DNA of 64,000 nt from Natribaculum breve (GCF_023008585.1 NZ_CP095390.1:1736001-1800000), one strand, 5' to 3'. Counted from the first letter of the stretch, positions 48,334 through 57,585 are shown. The notes: generated by a model from the sequence alone, not told the origin. A program made the numbers and translations.

Positions 48334-49167
48334 TCAGGCTCGTTCGTGAACCCAGAACTCGTCGTCGACCGTGACCTCCTTTTTGAACAGCGGCACCTCG
48401 TCTTTCAGGCGATCGATGCCGTCCTCGACGGTTCGAAACGCCTCGCCCCGGTGTCCGGCGAGGACGACGACGAAGACGATGTCCTCGCCGTCGCGGACGA
48501 CGCCGGTCCGGTGGAACAGTTCGACCGCGTACACCCCGTCGCGGTCCTCGAGGTCCGTCCGCAACGACTCGAGTCGTTCGTCGGCGACCCCCTCGTACTT
48601 TTCGAACTCGAGGTACTCGGTTCGGGCGTCGTCGGTCGAGTCCTTCGCGCGGACGCGACCGGTGAACGTCGCGATCGCCCCCGCCCGGTCGGCGTCGGGA
48701 GAGCGCTTGACCCGGGCGACGAGCGACTCGAGCGTCTCGTGTGGTTCGGCATCTTCGAGCGTCTCGACGATCGCCTCGAGGTCGAGGTCGGCGGGCGTCG
48801 GGACGGTCGCGACGGTCGAGCGGGGACGGTCGTCGCTCTCGCCGACGAGGACCGTCGGGTACCGCAACGACTCGACGCCGACGACGACGGCGTACGCGCA
48901 GTCGCCCGCGAACGTGTCGAGCGCGTCGGACACCGAGAGGTCGGTGCCGGTGGCGGTCCAGTCGCCGTCGGCACCGAGGTCGTAGGTGACGTCGCCGCCG
49001 GGGGTGATCGACGGATCCCGTAGTTCCGGCGTCCCGTCGGCGATGGTCGCGTCGTACCAGATCACGCCGACGCGACCCTCCCGGGAGAGGCGGTCGACGA
49101 TTCGGTCGGCGGTCCGCTCGAGTGCGTCGTCGGCCACGTCGCGGCCACAGATTCCGAGTACCTTCAT
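48334..49167 (-). CDS. moaE: Molybdopterin synthase large subunit (MoaE) fused to a MobB-like domain
   Basis: The 277-residue protein has a C-terminal MoaE domain from about residue 145: GAIATFTGRVRAKDST, EYLEFEKYEGVADERLES, LFHRTGVVRDGEDIVFVVV and KKEVTVDDEFWVHERA with the catalytic Lys. MoaE with MoaD adds two sulfurs to make molybdopterin. The N-terminal 110 residues resemble MobB (LGICGRDVADDALERTADRI), but the P-loop lacks the GKT/GKS of true MobB, so nucleotide binding is doubtful. Confidence 0.9.
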   Translation of the reverse strand: MKVLGICGRDVADDALERTADRIVDRLSREGRVGVIWYDATIADGTPELRDPSITPGGDVTYDLGADGDWTATGTDLSVSDALDTFAGDCAYAVVVGVESLRYPTVLVGESDDRPRSTVATVPTPADLDLEAIVETLEDAEPHETLESLVARVKRSPDADRAGAIATFTGRVRAKDSTDDARTEYLEFEKYEGVADERLESLRTDLEDRDGVYAVELFHRTGVVRDGEDIVFVVVLAGHRGEAFRTVEDGIDRLKDEVPLFKKEVTVDDEFWVHERA

Positions 49168-49254
49168 GTGCGAAACGTGAACGGCTCACGGCTTGTAGCT
49201 GTCGCCGCCGAGTTGGCAACCCTTAAGATTGCAACCCGGTTAGACCGCGGTAGT

Positions 49255-49977
49255 ATGAAAGTGGTCGTCTCCATCGGCGGGAGCGTGCTCGTGCCAGAAC
49301 CCGGTGCAGGCCGGGTCGCCGAACACGCTGCCGTCGTCGAAGACCTCGTTGCGGATGGCTGTCGGGTCGGTGCCGTCGTCGGGGGCGGCGGCGTCGCCCG
49401 CGAGTACATCGGTGCCGCCCGCGACCTGGGTGCGAACGAGATCGAACTCGACCAGCTCGGGATCGACGTGACCAGACTCAACGCCCGCCTGCTCATCGCC
49501 GCACTCGGCGAGGAGTCGGTGACGGCCCCGGCGCTGGACTACGAGGAGGCCGGCGAGGCGCTCCGACGGGGGAACGTCTGCGTCATGGGGGGCGTCGCTC
49601 CCGCCCAGACGACCGACGCGGTCGGTGCCGCACTCGCGGAGTACGTCGACGCCGACCTCCTCGTCTACGCCACGAGCGTCCCCGGCGTCTACAGCGACGA
49701 CCCGAACGAGACCGACGACGCGACGAAGTACGAGGAACTCTCCGCGGGCGACCTCGTCGACGTCATCGCCGGCCTCGAGATGAACGCCGGGTCGTCGGCT
49801 CCGGTCGACCTGCTGGCGGCGAAGATCATCCAGCGGTCGGGCATGCGGACGATCGTCCTGGACGGCACCGATCCCGAGCGGATCGCCCGCGCGGTCCGGT
49901 ACGGCGAACACGACGGCACCGACGTCATCCCGGAAGGCGTCGGCGAGGAACCGACCTACTGGGCGGACGATGAGTGA
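49255..49977 (+). CDS. pyrH: Uridylate kinase
   Basis: The 240-residue archaeal UMP kinase converts UMP to UDP. Amino-acid-kinase motifs are MKVVVSIGGSVLVPE, VVGGGGVAREYIGAARDLG, GGVAPAQTTDAVGAALAEY and DLLVYATSVPGVYSDDP. Its last codons overlap lysS by 8 bp, so the two are translated together. ATG at 49255 is a few bases after a TATA-spaced AT-rich patch. Confidence 0.95.
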   Translation: MKVVVSIGGSVLVPEPGAGRVAEHAAVVEDLVADGCRVGAVVGGGGVAREYIGAARDLGANEIELDQLGIDVTRLNARLLIAALGEESVTAPALDYEEAGEALRRGNVCVMGGVAPAQTTDAVGAALAEYVDADLLVYATSVPGVYSDDPNETDDATKYEELSAGDLVDVIAGLEMNAGSSAPVDLLAAKIIQRSGMRTIVLDGTDPERIARAVRYGEHDGTDVIPEGVGEEPTYWADDE

Positions 49978-51652
49978 CGACGACAGCGGAGACGACCGGC
50001 CCGACGCCGAGAGCCCGTACACGCTCCAGCGCGAGGGCAGCGACGCCCACCACGCCTTCTGGGCCGACGACGTCGCCGACCGGGTCGAGAAGCGGGCGAG
50101 CGACGACGAACCGATCGTCATCAAAGGCGGCATCTCGCCGTCCGGCGTTCCCCACCTCGGCAACGTCAACGAGATCATGCGCGGCTACTTCGTCGCCGAA
50201 GTGCTACGCGACCGGGGACACGAGGTCCGGCAGGTGTTCACCGCCGACGACCGCGATCCGCTCCGAAAACTCCCGCGGACGCTCTGTGACCTCGAGGGGA
50301 ACCTCGTCGACCTCGGCGACGTGGACGCGGGCGCGCTCGGCCGGAACCTGGGTGCACCCTACACCGACATTCCGGACCCGTTCGGCTGCTGTGACTCCTA
50401 CGGCGACCACTTCTCGACGATCGTCCAGCAAAGCGCCGACGCACTCGAGGTCCCGATCGAACTCGTCTCGAACACGGAACTGTACGAGTCGGGCGACCTC
50501 GAGGACGTCACCCGCTTTGTCCTCGAGAACCGCGAGCGCGCACGCGAGGTCCTCGCCGCCTACCAGGACAAGGTCGACGAGGACTACGTCCCGTTCAATC
50601 CGATCTGTGAAGCGTGTGGGAAAGTCACCGAGACGGTGACGGACGTCGACCTCGAGGCGGGGACGGTCGACTACCGCTGTACGGACATGGAGGCCGGCGA
50701 CCGGACGATCGAGGGCTGTGGCCACGAGGGAACCGCCACGTTGCGCGAGGGCAAACTCCCCTGGCGGTTCGAGTGGCCCGCCCAGTGGCAGGTACTGGGC
50801 GTGGACTTCGAGCCGTTCGGGAAAGACCACGCCGAGGGCTCCTGGCCCAGCGGCGAGGACGTCGCGCGAAACGTCCTCGGGATCGAGCCGCCGGTGCCGA
50901 TGGTCTACGAGTGGTTCACCCTCGACGGCGAGCCGTTTTCCTCCTCTGCGGGCAACGTGATCCTCGTCTCGGACGTCCTCGACCTCGTCGAACCCGAAGT
51001 CCTGCGGTACTTCTTCGCGAAAGACCCCTCGAAGGCCAGGGACTTCAGCGTCGAACGCCTCGACCAGCTCGTCGACGAGTTCGACCGCTTCGAGGCGATC
51101 TACTTCGGCGAAATCGAGACGAGCGACGACGAAGAGGCGTTCGCAGAGCGCGTCTACCCGTTCGTGGTCGAAGAGCCCAGAGAAGAACGGATCCGCCTGC
51201 CGTACACCTTCGCCGCGGTGCTTGGAATGACCGACGACCCAGACCTGCGCGAGGAGATCGCCCGACGCGAGGGCCACATTCCCGACGACGCGCCGGAGTG
51301 GGCCGTCGAGGCGGCCCTGGCGCGGGTCGAACGGGCGCGAAACTGGGCACGACGCACCGAAAACGAGTTCGACTACGAACTCAAGCGCAGCGAGATCCCC
51401 GACCACGACTTCGACGCGGCGACGGCGGACGCACTCGAGGAACTCGCCGCGTTCATCGAGGAAGGACACGACCCCGACGAGATCCAGGGCGAGATCTACG
51501 AGACGGCGAAACGACACGACGTCCCCGTTGGCGAGTTCTTCTCGGCGGGGTACCGGCTCTTCTTCGACGAAGAGCAGGGACCGAAACTCGGACCATTTCT
51601 CGCGAAAGTCGACCGGGAGTTCGTCGTCGACAGGTTGCGCAGAGAGCGCTAG
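49970..51652 (+). CDS. lysS: Lysine-tRNA ligase, class I
   Basis: The 560-residue class I LysRS is the archaeal type. The HIGH-like motif is SGVPHLGNVNE and the KMSKS-like motif is PFSSSAGNVI. Cys pairs CEACGKV and C-terminal to YRCTDME are the zinc-binding insert. The helical anticodon-binding domain is C-terminal (EEIARREGHIPDDAPEW). It overlaps pyrH, an arrangement common in haloarchaea. Confidence 0.96.
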   Translation: MSDDDSGDDRPDAESPYTLQREGSDAHHAFWADDVADRVEKRASDDEPIVIKGGISPSGVPHLGNVNEIMRGYFVAEVLRDRGHEVRQVFTADDRDPLRKLPRTLCDLEGNLVDLGDVDAGALGRNLGAPYTDIPDPFGCCDSYGDHFSTIVQQSADALEVPIELVSNTELYESGDLEDVTRFVLENRERAREVLAAYQDKVDEDYVPFNPICEACGKVTETVTDVDLEAGTVDYRCTDMEAGDRTIEGCGHEGTATLREGKLPWRFEWPAQWQVLGVDFEPFGKDHAEGSWPSGEDVARNVLGIEPPVPMVYEWFTLDGEPFSSSAGNVILVSDVLDLVEPEVLRYFFAKDPSKARDFSVERLDQLVDEFDRFEAIYFGEIETSDDEEAFAERVYPFVVEEPREERIRLPYTFAAVLGMTDDPDLREEIARREGHIPDDAPEWAVEAALARVERARNWARRTENEFDYELKRSEIPDHDFDAATADALEELAAFIEEGHDPDEIQGEIYETAKRHDVPVGEFFSAGYRLFFDEEQGPKLGPFLAKVDREFVVDRLRRER

Positions 51653-51735
51653 TGTTTCGTCGAGTCTGATCGACGGTTGACGGGACAGTAACGGCAACAA
51701 AAGCCCTTTGAGAACTCCCCCCGGATGTAGGAGTA

Positions 51736-53577
51736 ATGGACTACGGCTCCTCCCCGTTTGCCTTCTTTGCGTTCGTCGACGCGGTCACGTCGGGTCCGCT
51801 CGCGTGGGTCCTCGTCGGGATCGGTATCTACTGGCTCGCGATCCTCGCTCTGAAACAGCGAGACCTCCTCCCGAGCTACGTCGGGACGCAGGGTCCGATC
51901 CTGACGATCCACACGAAACGCGGTCGCGCGTTCCTCGACTGGCTCGCCCGCCCGAAGCGGTTCTGGCGTGCGTGGGCGAACGTCGGCGTCGGCATCGCAC
52001 TGGTCGTGATGGTCGGCATGTTCGTCTTCCTGCTGACCGCGGCGATCTCGTCGCTTCAGACGACCGAACCGACGAGCGTCCAGCAGCCGCGAAACATCCT
52101 CGTCATTCCCGGCGTCAACGACTTCCTGCCGCTGTCGGCTACGCCGGGGATCGTCTTCGGCCTGCTCGTCGGCCTCGTCGTCCACGAAGGCGGCCACGGC
52201 CTGCTCTGTCGCGTCGAGGACATCGACATCAAGTCGATGGGCGTCGCGATGCTCGCGATCCTCCCCGTCGGCGCGTTCGTCGAACCCGACGAGAAAGAAC
52301 AGTACGAGGCGAGTCGTGGCGGCCAGACGCGAATGTTCGCCGCGGGCGTCACCAACAACTTCGCGGTCACGATCGTCGCGTTCGCGTTGCTCTTCGGCCC
52401 CGTCGTCGGCTCCATCGGCGTCGCACCGGGTGCGGCCGTCGGCGGCGTCGCTCCGGGCTCGCCCGCGGAAGACGCCGAAATCGCCCCGAACGACCGCATC
52501 ACCGCGATCGACGGCACGCCCGTCGAAAACAACGACGACCTCGAGACCGCCCTCGAGACAGCAGAGGGCGACGAGGTGACGGTCGAACTCGACGGCAAGG
52601 AGACGGTCCCCGTCGAGCGGTCGGTGCTCGTGACCGCGGCGGTCGACGACGGGCCGACCGGCATCCAGACGGGTGATCGAATCGTCGCCGTCGACGGCGA
52701 ACCCGTCGCGACCGAGGCGGGCTTCTTCGACGCCGTCGGCGACAGCGAGCGCGTCACGCTGACGATCGAACGCTCCGACGGCGAGCGCGTCGAGCGCGAG
52801 GTCCCGATCGGTGCCGCGACGCAGGTCGCAGCGGACGGCCCGCTCGAGCGCGCCGGAGCGCCAGCCGAGGAGACGCTGGTGATCACGACGTTCGACGGCC
52901 AGCGGGTGACCACGTACGACGACCTGAGCCGGCTGCTCTCGGAGACGAGCCCGAACGACGAAGTGGTCGTCGCGGGATACCTCGACGGGGAACGCGTCGA
53001 GTACACCGTCACGCTCGACGAGCATCCCCAGTCGGGCAGTGGCTTCCTCGGGATCGTGGGAGCCCAGGGGGTCTCCGGCTTCTCGGTGAACGACGTGGGG
53101 ATCCAGCTCTATCCCGCCCAGGAGTACCTGGTCGTCCTCGGTGGCGAAGGAGAGAGCGACGGCACTACGGTCACGAACTCCTTCCTCGGAAAGATCGTGC
53201 TCGTGTTGATGTTGCCGATCGCCGGCATACTCCCTGGCTTCCTCCCGTTTAACTTCGCCGGGTTCACTGGCGGCATCGAGAACTTCTACGAGGTGCAGGG
53301 ACTCCTCTCGCCGCTCGGAGACGGGACGGTCTTTGCGATCGCGAACATGCTCTTCTGGACCGGCTGGATCAACGTCCAGCTCGGCTTCTTCAACTGCATC
53401 CCCGCGTTCCCGCTGGACGGCGGCCACATCCTGCGGACCAGCACCGAGGCGGTCCTCTCGCGGCTCCCGATCAACGCGACCCGCGGGATGGTCCGGACCG
53501 TGACCACGACCGTCGGCCTGACGATGCTCGTCAGCTTCCTTTTGATGGTGTTCGGCCCGACCCTGTTTGCCGGCTAG
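51736..53577 (+). CDS. Site-2 protease family membrane protein with PDZ domains (M50)
   Basis: The 613-residue protein has N-terminal helices, the zinc motif VVHEGGHGLLCRVE, then two or three PDZ-like domains (GVAPGSPAEDAEIAPNDRIT; TGIQTGDRIVAVDGEPV; TYDDLSRLLSETSPNDEVVV) and a C-terminal pair of helices with NCIPAFPLDGGHILR. This is the archaeal S2P branch related to human MBTPS2. It lies 84 bp after lysS on the same strand. Substrates unknown; anti-sigma-like factors do not exist in archaea, so targets are likely membrane regulators. Confidence 0.93.
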   Translation: MDYGSSPFAFFAFVDAVTSGPLAWVLVGIGIYWLAILALKQRDLLPSYVGTQGPILTIHTKRGRAFLDWLARPKRFWRAWANVGVGIALVVMVGMFVFLLTAAISSLQTTEPTSVQQPRNILVIPGVNDFLPLSATPGIVFGLLVGLVVHEGGHGLLCRVEDIDIKSMGVAMLAILPVGAFVEPDEKEQYEASRGGQTRMFAAGVTNNFAVTIVAFALLFGPVVGSIGVAPGAAVGGVAPGSPAEDAEIAPNDRITAIDGTPVENNDDLETALETAEGDEVTVELDGKETVPVERSVLVTAAVDDGPTGIQTGDRIVAVDGEPVATEAGFFDAVGDSERVTLTIERSDGERVEREVPIGAATQVAADGPLERAGAPAEETLVITTFDGQRVTTYDDLSRLLSETSPNDEVVVAGYLDGERVEYTVTLDEHPQSGSGFLGIVGAQGVSGFSVNDVGIQLYPAQEYLVVLGGEGESDGTTVTNSFLGKIVLVLMLPIAGILPGFLPFNFAGFTGGIENFYEVQGLLSPLGDGTVFAIANMLFWTGWINVQLGFFNCIPAFPLDGGHILRTSTEAVLSRLPINATRGMVRTVTTTVGLTMLVSFLLMVFGPTLFAG

Positions 53578-53614
53578 GAGCCGCAGGCGTCGAAACGAGA
53601 GGAGACGGCCGCCC

Positions 53615-54139
53615 TCACTCTTCGTCGTCGATTCCGTGGCGCTCGTAGAACTCCTCTGGCGTGTCGGGAACGCGCTCGAAGTCGGCGTCGAAGTAGTGTT
53701 CGTGGTGGCGGACGACCTGTTCGACGATCCAGGCACTGAACTCCTCGTCGAAGCGCCACGCTCCCTCGAGTGGGGGAATCTCGAACCGTTCGTCGGTCGA
53801 AAACGCGGCGTAGACGTGGAAAAATCCGAGGATGACGTCGGCGAAGTCCTTCGCGTTCTCGGCGCTCGTCTCGCGGCGGTGCTCGAGTTCCTCGTGGCCC
53901 GCCTCGGTGAGTTCGAAGTACTTCCGGTCGGGTTCGTCCTCGCGTTCGATCCGCTCGGCCCAGCCTTTCTCCTCGAACTTGTAGAGAATCGGGTAGACGG
54001 AGCCGTACGACGGCTCCCAGTGACCGCCGCTTATGTCACGGATTTCCTTGAGTATCTCGTAGCCGTAGCGTGGCTTCTCCTCGAGCAACTCGAGGACGAG
54101 ATAGGCGATCAACCCCTTTGGCGGCCCACTTTTCCGCAT
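53615..54139 (-). CDS. PadR family transcriptional regulator
   Basis: The 174-residue protein has the PadR winged helix LIAYLVLELLEEKPRYGYEI, GGHWEPSYGSVYPILYKFEE and the wing DRKYFELTEAGHEELE, followed by a helical dimerisation part. It is divergent from the pitA-type gene, and the shared 150-bp promoter region has a palindrome, so control of that gene is likely. TATA-like GTTTAAAG lies about 15-22 bp upstream of the ATG, giving a leaderless transcript. Confidence 0.9.
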   Translation of the reverse strand: MRKSGPPKGLIAYLVLELLEEKPRYGYEILKEIRDISGGHWEPSYGSVYPILYKFEEKGWAERIEREDEPDRKYFELTEAGHEELEHRRETSAENAKDFADVILGFFHVYAAFSTDERFEIPPLEGAWRFDEEFSAWIVEQVVRHHEHYFDADFERVPDTPEEFYERHGIDDEE

Positions 54140-54195
54140 GTGCCCGACGCTTTAAACGGGGATACGTAAAGGGTTTCGGTCGTCCGCAAATCCCA

Positions 54196-54209
54196 CCCGC
54201 CGTGGCGGG
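54196..54209. promoter_or_regulatory. Palindrome between the PadR and pitA-type promoters
   Basis: CCCGCCGTGGCGGG is a perfect 6-bp inverted repeat with a 2-bp centre, in the middle of the divergent promoter region. PadR proteins bind such sites as dimers. Binding here is inference. Confidence 0.4.
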
Positions 54210-54289
54210 CGGTAACCGGGACGAGTGGGCCGAACGTCGTCGAATCCACAAAAGCAATCCCTTTACTTCCTGGCCCCTAACCCGCGGTT

Positions 54290-55750
54290 ATGGAGCGACG
54301 TAGACGCAAACCGCCGCAGACCGAAGAAGGATGGTACATCCTACACGAGTTCCTGACGGTCGACTGGGACGCCTGGCGGGCGGCCCCCGGCCGCAGGCGG
54401 CGACAGGCCATCGAGGAAGGCGTCGACTTTCTCGCCGCCTGTGAACGCGTCGAGGACGCCGACGAAGGGAGTTCGGCGACGTTCTCGATGGTGGGCCACG
54501 AGGCCGACCTCATGCTCGTGCACATCCGGCCGTCGATGGCGGACCTCGACGTGCTCGAGCGCCGCTTCGAGCAGACCGCGCTGGCCGACTTCACCGATCG
54601 GTCCGACTCGTACGTCTCCGTGACCGAGGTCTCGGGGTACGTCTCGAGCGAGTACTTCGAGGAAGACGGCGAGGTCGAGGACACGGGCATCGCCCGCTAC
54701 ATCCAGATGCGCCTCCACCCGGAGATTCCCGACGCCGAGTACGTCAACTTCTACCCGATGGACAAGCGTCGCGATCCGGAGTACAACTGGTACGACCTGC
54801 CGTTCGACGAGCGCGCAGAGCACATGGAAGCCCACGGCGAGATCGGCAAGAAGTACGCCGGCAAGGTCACGCAGGTCATCTCGAGCAGCGTCGGCTTCGA
54901 CGCCTACGAGTGGGGCGTGACGCTGTTCGCCAACGAGCCGACGGACATCAAGAACCTGCTCTACGAGATGCGCTTCGATCCCTCGACGTCGCGTTACGCC
55001 GAGTTCGGCCCGTTCTTCATCGGCCGCCGGTTCGCCCCCGAGAACCTCGAGGCGTACCTCGCCGGCGAACCCGTCTCACAGGAGGTCGCCGAGAGCCACG
55101 ACGATGAAGGCGGCCATCCCCACGGCGACGCCGACGCGGGTGGGCACCCACACGGCAGCGAGGGTGAGAGAGTCCGGAGCGAACTCGAGGAGATGGGCGT
55201 CTACGCCGGGCAGCCACACGGCGAGGACGTCCACGCAGTCGTTCTCTACTCCGAGGCGGACTCCGACGAACTGTTCGAGGAGGTCGACGGTCTGCGCACG
55301 AACTTCGACCACTACGACACGCACGTCAAGACCGCAGTCTACGAGTCGGACGCCGACGAGAGCGCCGTCGTCAGCCTCTGGGAGACCGAGAGTGCCGCGG
55401 ACACGGCCGCGGGATTCCTCGCCGACCTCCCCGGTATCGTGCGCCAGGCGGGCGACGACGAGGAGGGCTCGTGGGGGACGATGGGCATGTTCTACACGGT
55501 CAAGCCCGACTACCGCGAAGAGTTCGTCGAGACGTTCGAGGAGGTCGGCGACCTGCTCGCGGAGATGGACGGCCACCGCAAGTCCAACCTGCTTGTCAAC
55601 CGCGAGGACGAAAACGACATGTTCATCGCCAGCCGCTGGGACGCCCGCGAGGACGCCATGGCGTTCTTCCGCAGCGACGCCTTCTCCGAGACCGTCGAGT
55701 ACGGACGGGACGTCCTGGCCGACCGACCGCGACACGTCTTCCTCGCCTGA
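54290..55750 (+). CDS. pitA: PitA-type fusion: chlorite-dismutase-like heme protein plus ABM domain
   Basis: The 486-residue protein joins a chlorite dismutase/HemQ-like domain (residues 1-255: EGWYILHEFLTVDWDAWRAA, YVNFYPMDKRRDPEYNWYDL, HGEIGKKYAGKVTQVISSS) to a C-terminal antibiotic-biosynthesis-monooxygenase-like domain (from about 300; MFYTVKPDYREEFVETFEEV). This is the haloarchaeal PitA layout. The His of HGEIGKKY is the likely heme ligand. The linker is His-rich (GGHPHG twice), suggesting metal binding. In HemQ relatives the N-terminal domain decarboxylates coproheme; that activity is plausible here, not shown. Confidence 0.9.
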   Translation: MERRRRKPPQTEEGWYILHEFLTVDWDAWRAAPGRRRRQAIEEGVDFLAACERVEDADEGSSATFSMVGHEADLMLVHIRPSMADLDVLERRFEQTALADFTDRSDSYVSVTEVSGYVSSEYFEEDGEVEDTGIARYIQMRLHPEIPDAEYVNFYPMDKRRDPEYNWYDLPFDERAEHMEAHGEIGKKYAGKVTQVISSSVGFDAYEWGVTLFANEPTDIKNLLYEMRFDPSTSRYAEFGPFFIGRRFAPENLEAYLAGEPVSQEVAESHDDEGGHPHGDADAGGHPHGSEGERVRSELEEMGVYAGQPHGEDVHAVVLYSEADSDELFEEVDGLRTNFDHYDTHVKTAVYESDADESAVVSLWETESAADTAAGFLADLPGIVRQAGDDEEGSWGTMGMFYTVKPDYREEFVETFEEVGDLLAEMDGHRKSNLLVNREDENDMFIASRWDAREDAMAFFRSDAFSETVEYGRDVLADRPRHVFLA

Positions 55751-55803
55751 GAACGACTGCTGGCCGTCGGTTCCGGAGAACCGCCAGCCGTCGGCGGGCA
55801 CTC

Positions 55804-55918
55804 GTATACAGGACAGCAGACAGTATCGGGACACACCAGAGCAGAGCGCGCTCGAGACGGCGACAGCGACTCGAGTTCGAGTGCGGCCGAGGGCTGCACC
55901 GCGTCGTCCGGCAGCGTA
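55804..55918 (-). repeat. Palindromic repeat family D, copy D4 (diverged)
   Basis: Read leftward it starts TACGCTGCCGGACGACGCGG, then TGCAGCC and GCACTCGA as in D2, and ends CTGTCTGCTGTCCTGTATAC. It fills most of the gap between the pitA-type gene and the small membrane protein gene. Confidence 0.6.
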
Positions 55919-55955
55919 GGGCCACTCGAGCGTCGTCGACCGGCGTGGAGAGATG

Positions 55956-56123
55956 CTACCGGTTTCCGAGGACGTAGCCGGCGACGCCGAACAGCCCGAA
56001 CGCCAGCGTCAGGTAGGGCCAGTTGCCGGCGTCGCGGTCGGTCACGCGGGCGTGAGCGGCCACGCCGACGGCGAGGATCAGGTGTGCGACGAGCGTCGTC
56101 AGCCAGAACGTCGTGCGTTTCAT
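55956..56123 (-). CDS. Small two-helix membrane protein
   Basis: A 55-residue protein starting MKRTTFWLTTLVAHLILAVG, with a second helix WPYLTLAFGLFGVAGYVLG and a polar turn ARVTDRDAGN between them. It ends in NR. Composition and layout are those of a real small haloarchaeal membrane protein; no function is known. It is too short for usual length cut-offs and could be missed. Confidence 0.65.
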   Translation of the reverse strand: MKRTTFWLTTLVAHLILAVGVAAHARVTDRDAGNWPYLTLAFGLFGVAGYVLGNR

Positions 56124-56401
56124 CGGCCGACTGGTTCGACCTGACGGACATATCGGTTTCGAACTCGTTTTCGGGACAGTACCGACTGCTCTTGCAATCA
56201 GCTATCGGCAATAACGACGGACGTATTGTCGATGTTTTACGAAGAACTTTTGTCAATTACCGAGAGAACTAGCTACGGCGTTCGTACCGCCGTCGATCAG
56301 CGCAAGTGCCCACGATTTTCGTACACGACGTCAACCGACGGGGACACAGCACGGAAACGACCAGCGGACCAGTGCCGAAACCGAGTTCGACCAGCCAATC
56401 G

Positions 56402-56941
56402 ATGACGAGTCACCATCCCGGGGACGAATCCCCATCGACCATCACCGAACCGATCGTCGACTACGAATCGCTGCGCACCCGCGACGACGTCGCGTTTCAC
56501 GAGCAGACGGACGTAGTCGACGAGGAAATCGTCGACGAGGTAGCAGCGCTCGCCGATCTCGCCGGAGTGGGTATCACGAACCACGACGGCGACCTGCTGT
56601 TCCGACGGCTCACCGACACCTGCTCGTGGAAAATTCCCGTCGCACCGGTCGATCCCGAGGCTGACTTCGCTACGGCAATCGCGGAACACGTTCGGGAGAC
56701 CATCGGGTTCGCCGTCGAACTCGACGGGATCGAAGGCGTCTGGGACGTCCGCGTCCAGACGGCGGACGGGGAGAAGACGGCATCCCGAGGATTCGTCACC
56801 TTCAGCGCCTCGACAGTTTCCGGCAGTTACGACCTGACGGCGGCGACCCCCCAGGGCGATCCTGTCGAGGATGCTGCCTGGTTCGACGAACTCCCCGCCG
56901 GGGCGGACGAGATCCCTGGCACAGAGCTGTTCGTCGACTGA
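56402..56941 (+). CDS. NUDIX-fold protein with degenerate Nudix box
   Basis: The 179-residue protein reads like a haloarchaeal NUDIX-fold protein: AGVGITNHDGDLLFRRLTD, WKIPVAPVDPEADFATAIAE, HVRETIGFAVELDGIEGVWD and a strand FVTFSASTVSGSYDL. The box position is ATAIAEHVRETIGF, where only part of the RExxEExG catalytic set remains (RET instead of REEx-E). It may bind but not hydrolyse a nucleotide. ATG at 56402 begins the conserved part; an upstream GTG/ATG extension is Ser/Thr-rich. Confidence 0.6.
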   Translation: MTSHHPGDESPSTITEPIVDYESLRTRDDVAFHEQTDVVDEEIVDEVAALADLAGVGITNHDGDLLFRRLTDTCSWKIPVAPVDPEADFATAIAEHVRETIGFAVELDGIEGVWDVRVQTADGEKTASRGFVTFSASTVSGSYDLTAATPQGDPVEDAAWFDELPAGADEIPGTELFVD

Positions 56942-57032
56942 ACGGATATCCGGTACCCAGCACGCCTCGTCGTGGCGGATTTCGATAGAGTCAGGGAAAA
57001 GTACTCTTGAGTCGGTTACCAACCGTCCGGCA

Positions 57033-57509
57033 GTGAATCGACGTGCCGTCCTCGCCGCCGTCTCGAGTGTGGCACTCGCCGGCTGTACCACCGGATTCGG
57101 GTCTACCCGCCGCGTCGAGGTCGTCCAGAAGTTCGTCCGGGTCACCGACCACCGCGAGGACGGCCGCTACGTCTTCGACGTCGCCGACAGGCAGTACTGG
57201 AACGCGATCGACGGTCCTTGGTACAGCGGCGAGGTCCACGACCTCCTCGAGAGCGAGGTCGGCGACGGGAAACCGCTCGTCGTCACCGACGCGACGGCTC
57301 GAGCACTCGAGCGTCGGTTCGCCGAGGTTCGATACGGCGTCCGTACCTGTACGGCGGTCAGAACGGACGGGAGTCGACGCTGTCGTGCGGCGTGGATCGC
57401 CCGCGACGACTTCAACGGAATCGAGGTCGGAGACGTCGTCATCCTCCAGTTCGACGACGAGCGCGCACGCGTCACGTCCGTCGTCCAGCGACGACGCTAC
57501 CGGGACTGA
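57033..57509 (+). CDS. Predicted lipoprotein of unknown function
   Basis: A 158-residue protein with GTG start at 57033 and N-terminus MNRRAVLAAVSSVALAGCTT, a signal with lipobox LAGC. The mature part has a Cys pair (RTCTAVRTDGSRRC) that may form a disulfide, and a beta-strand end VGDVVILQFDDERARVTSVV. No known domain. Its stop TGA is the first triplet of repeat B5, and the next 390 bp are filled by three palindromic repeats. Confidence 0.7.
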   Translation: MNRRAVLAAVSSVALAGCTTGFGSTRRVEVVQKFVRVTDHREDGRYVFDVADRQYWNAIDGPWYSGEVHDLLESEVGDGKPLVVTDATARALERRFAEVRYGVRTCTAVRTDGSRRCRAAWIARDDFNGIEVGDVVILQFDDERARVTSVVQRRRYRD

Positions 57510-57585
57510 CACGGTCTGCTGTCCCGCTTTTCCGCAGCAACCACGGTCGGGCGATCACCGCGGGACGGAGGCGGTCCGTACGATA
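57507..57585 (+). repeat. Palindromic repeat family B, copy B5
   Basis: It opens TGACACGGTCTGCTGTCCCG, where TGA is the lipoprotein stop codon, and closes GGCGGTCCGTACGA. It carries CTTTTCC after the first arm, like B2 in the same orientation to its gene. The centre is shorter than in other copies. Confidence 0.82.
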
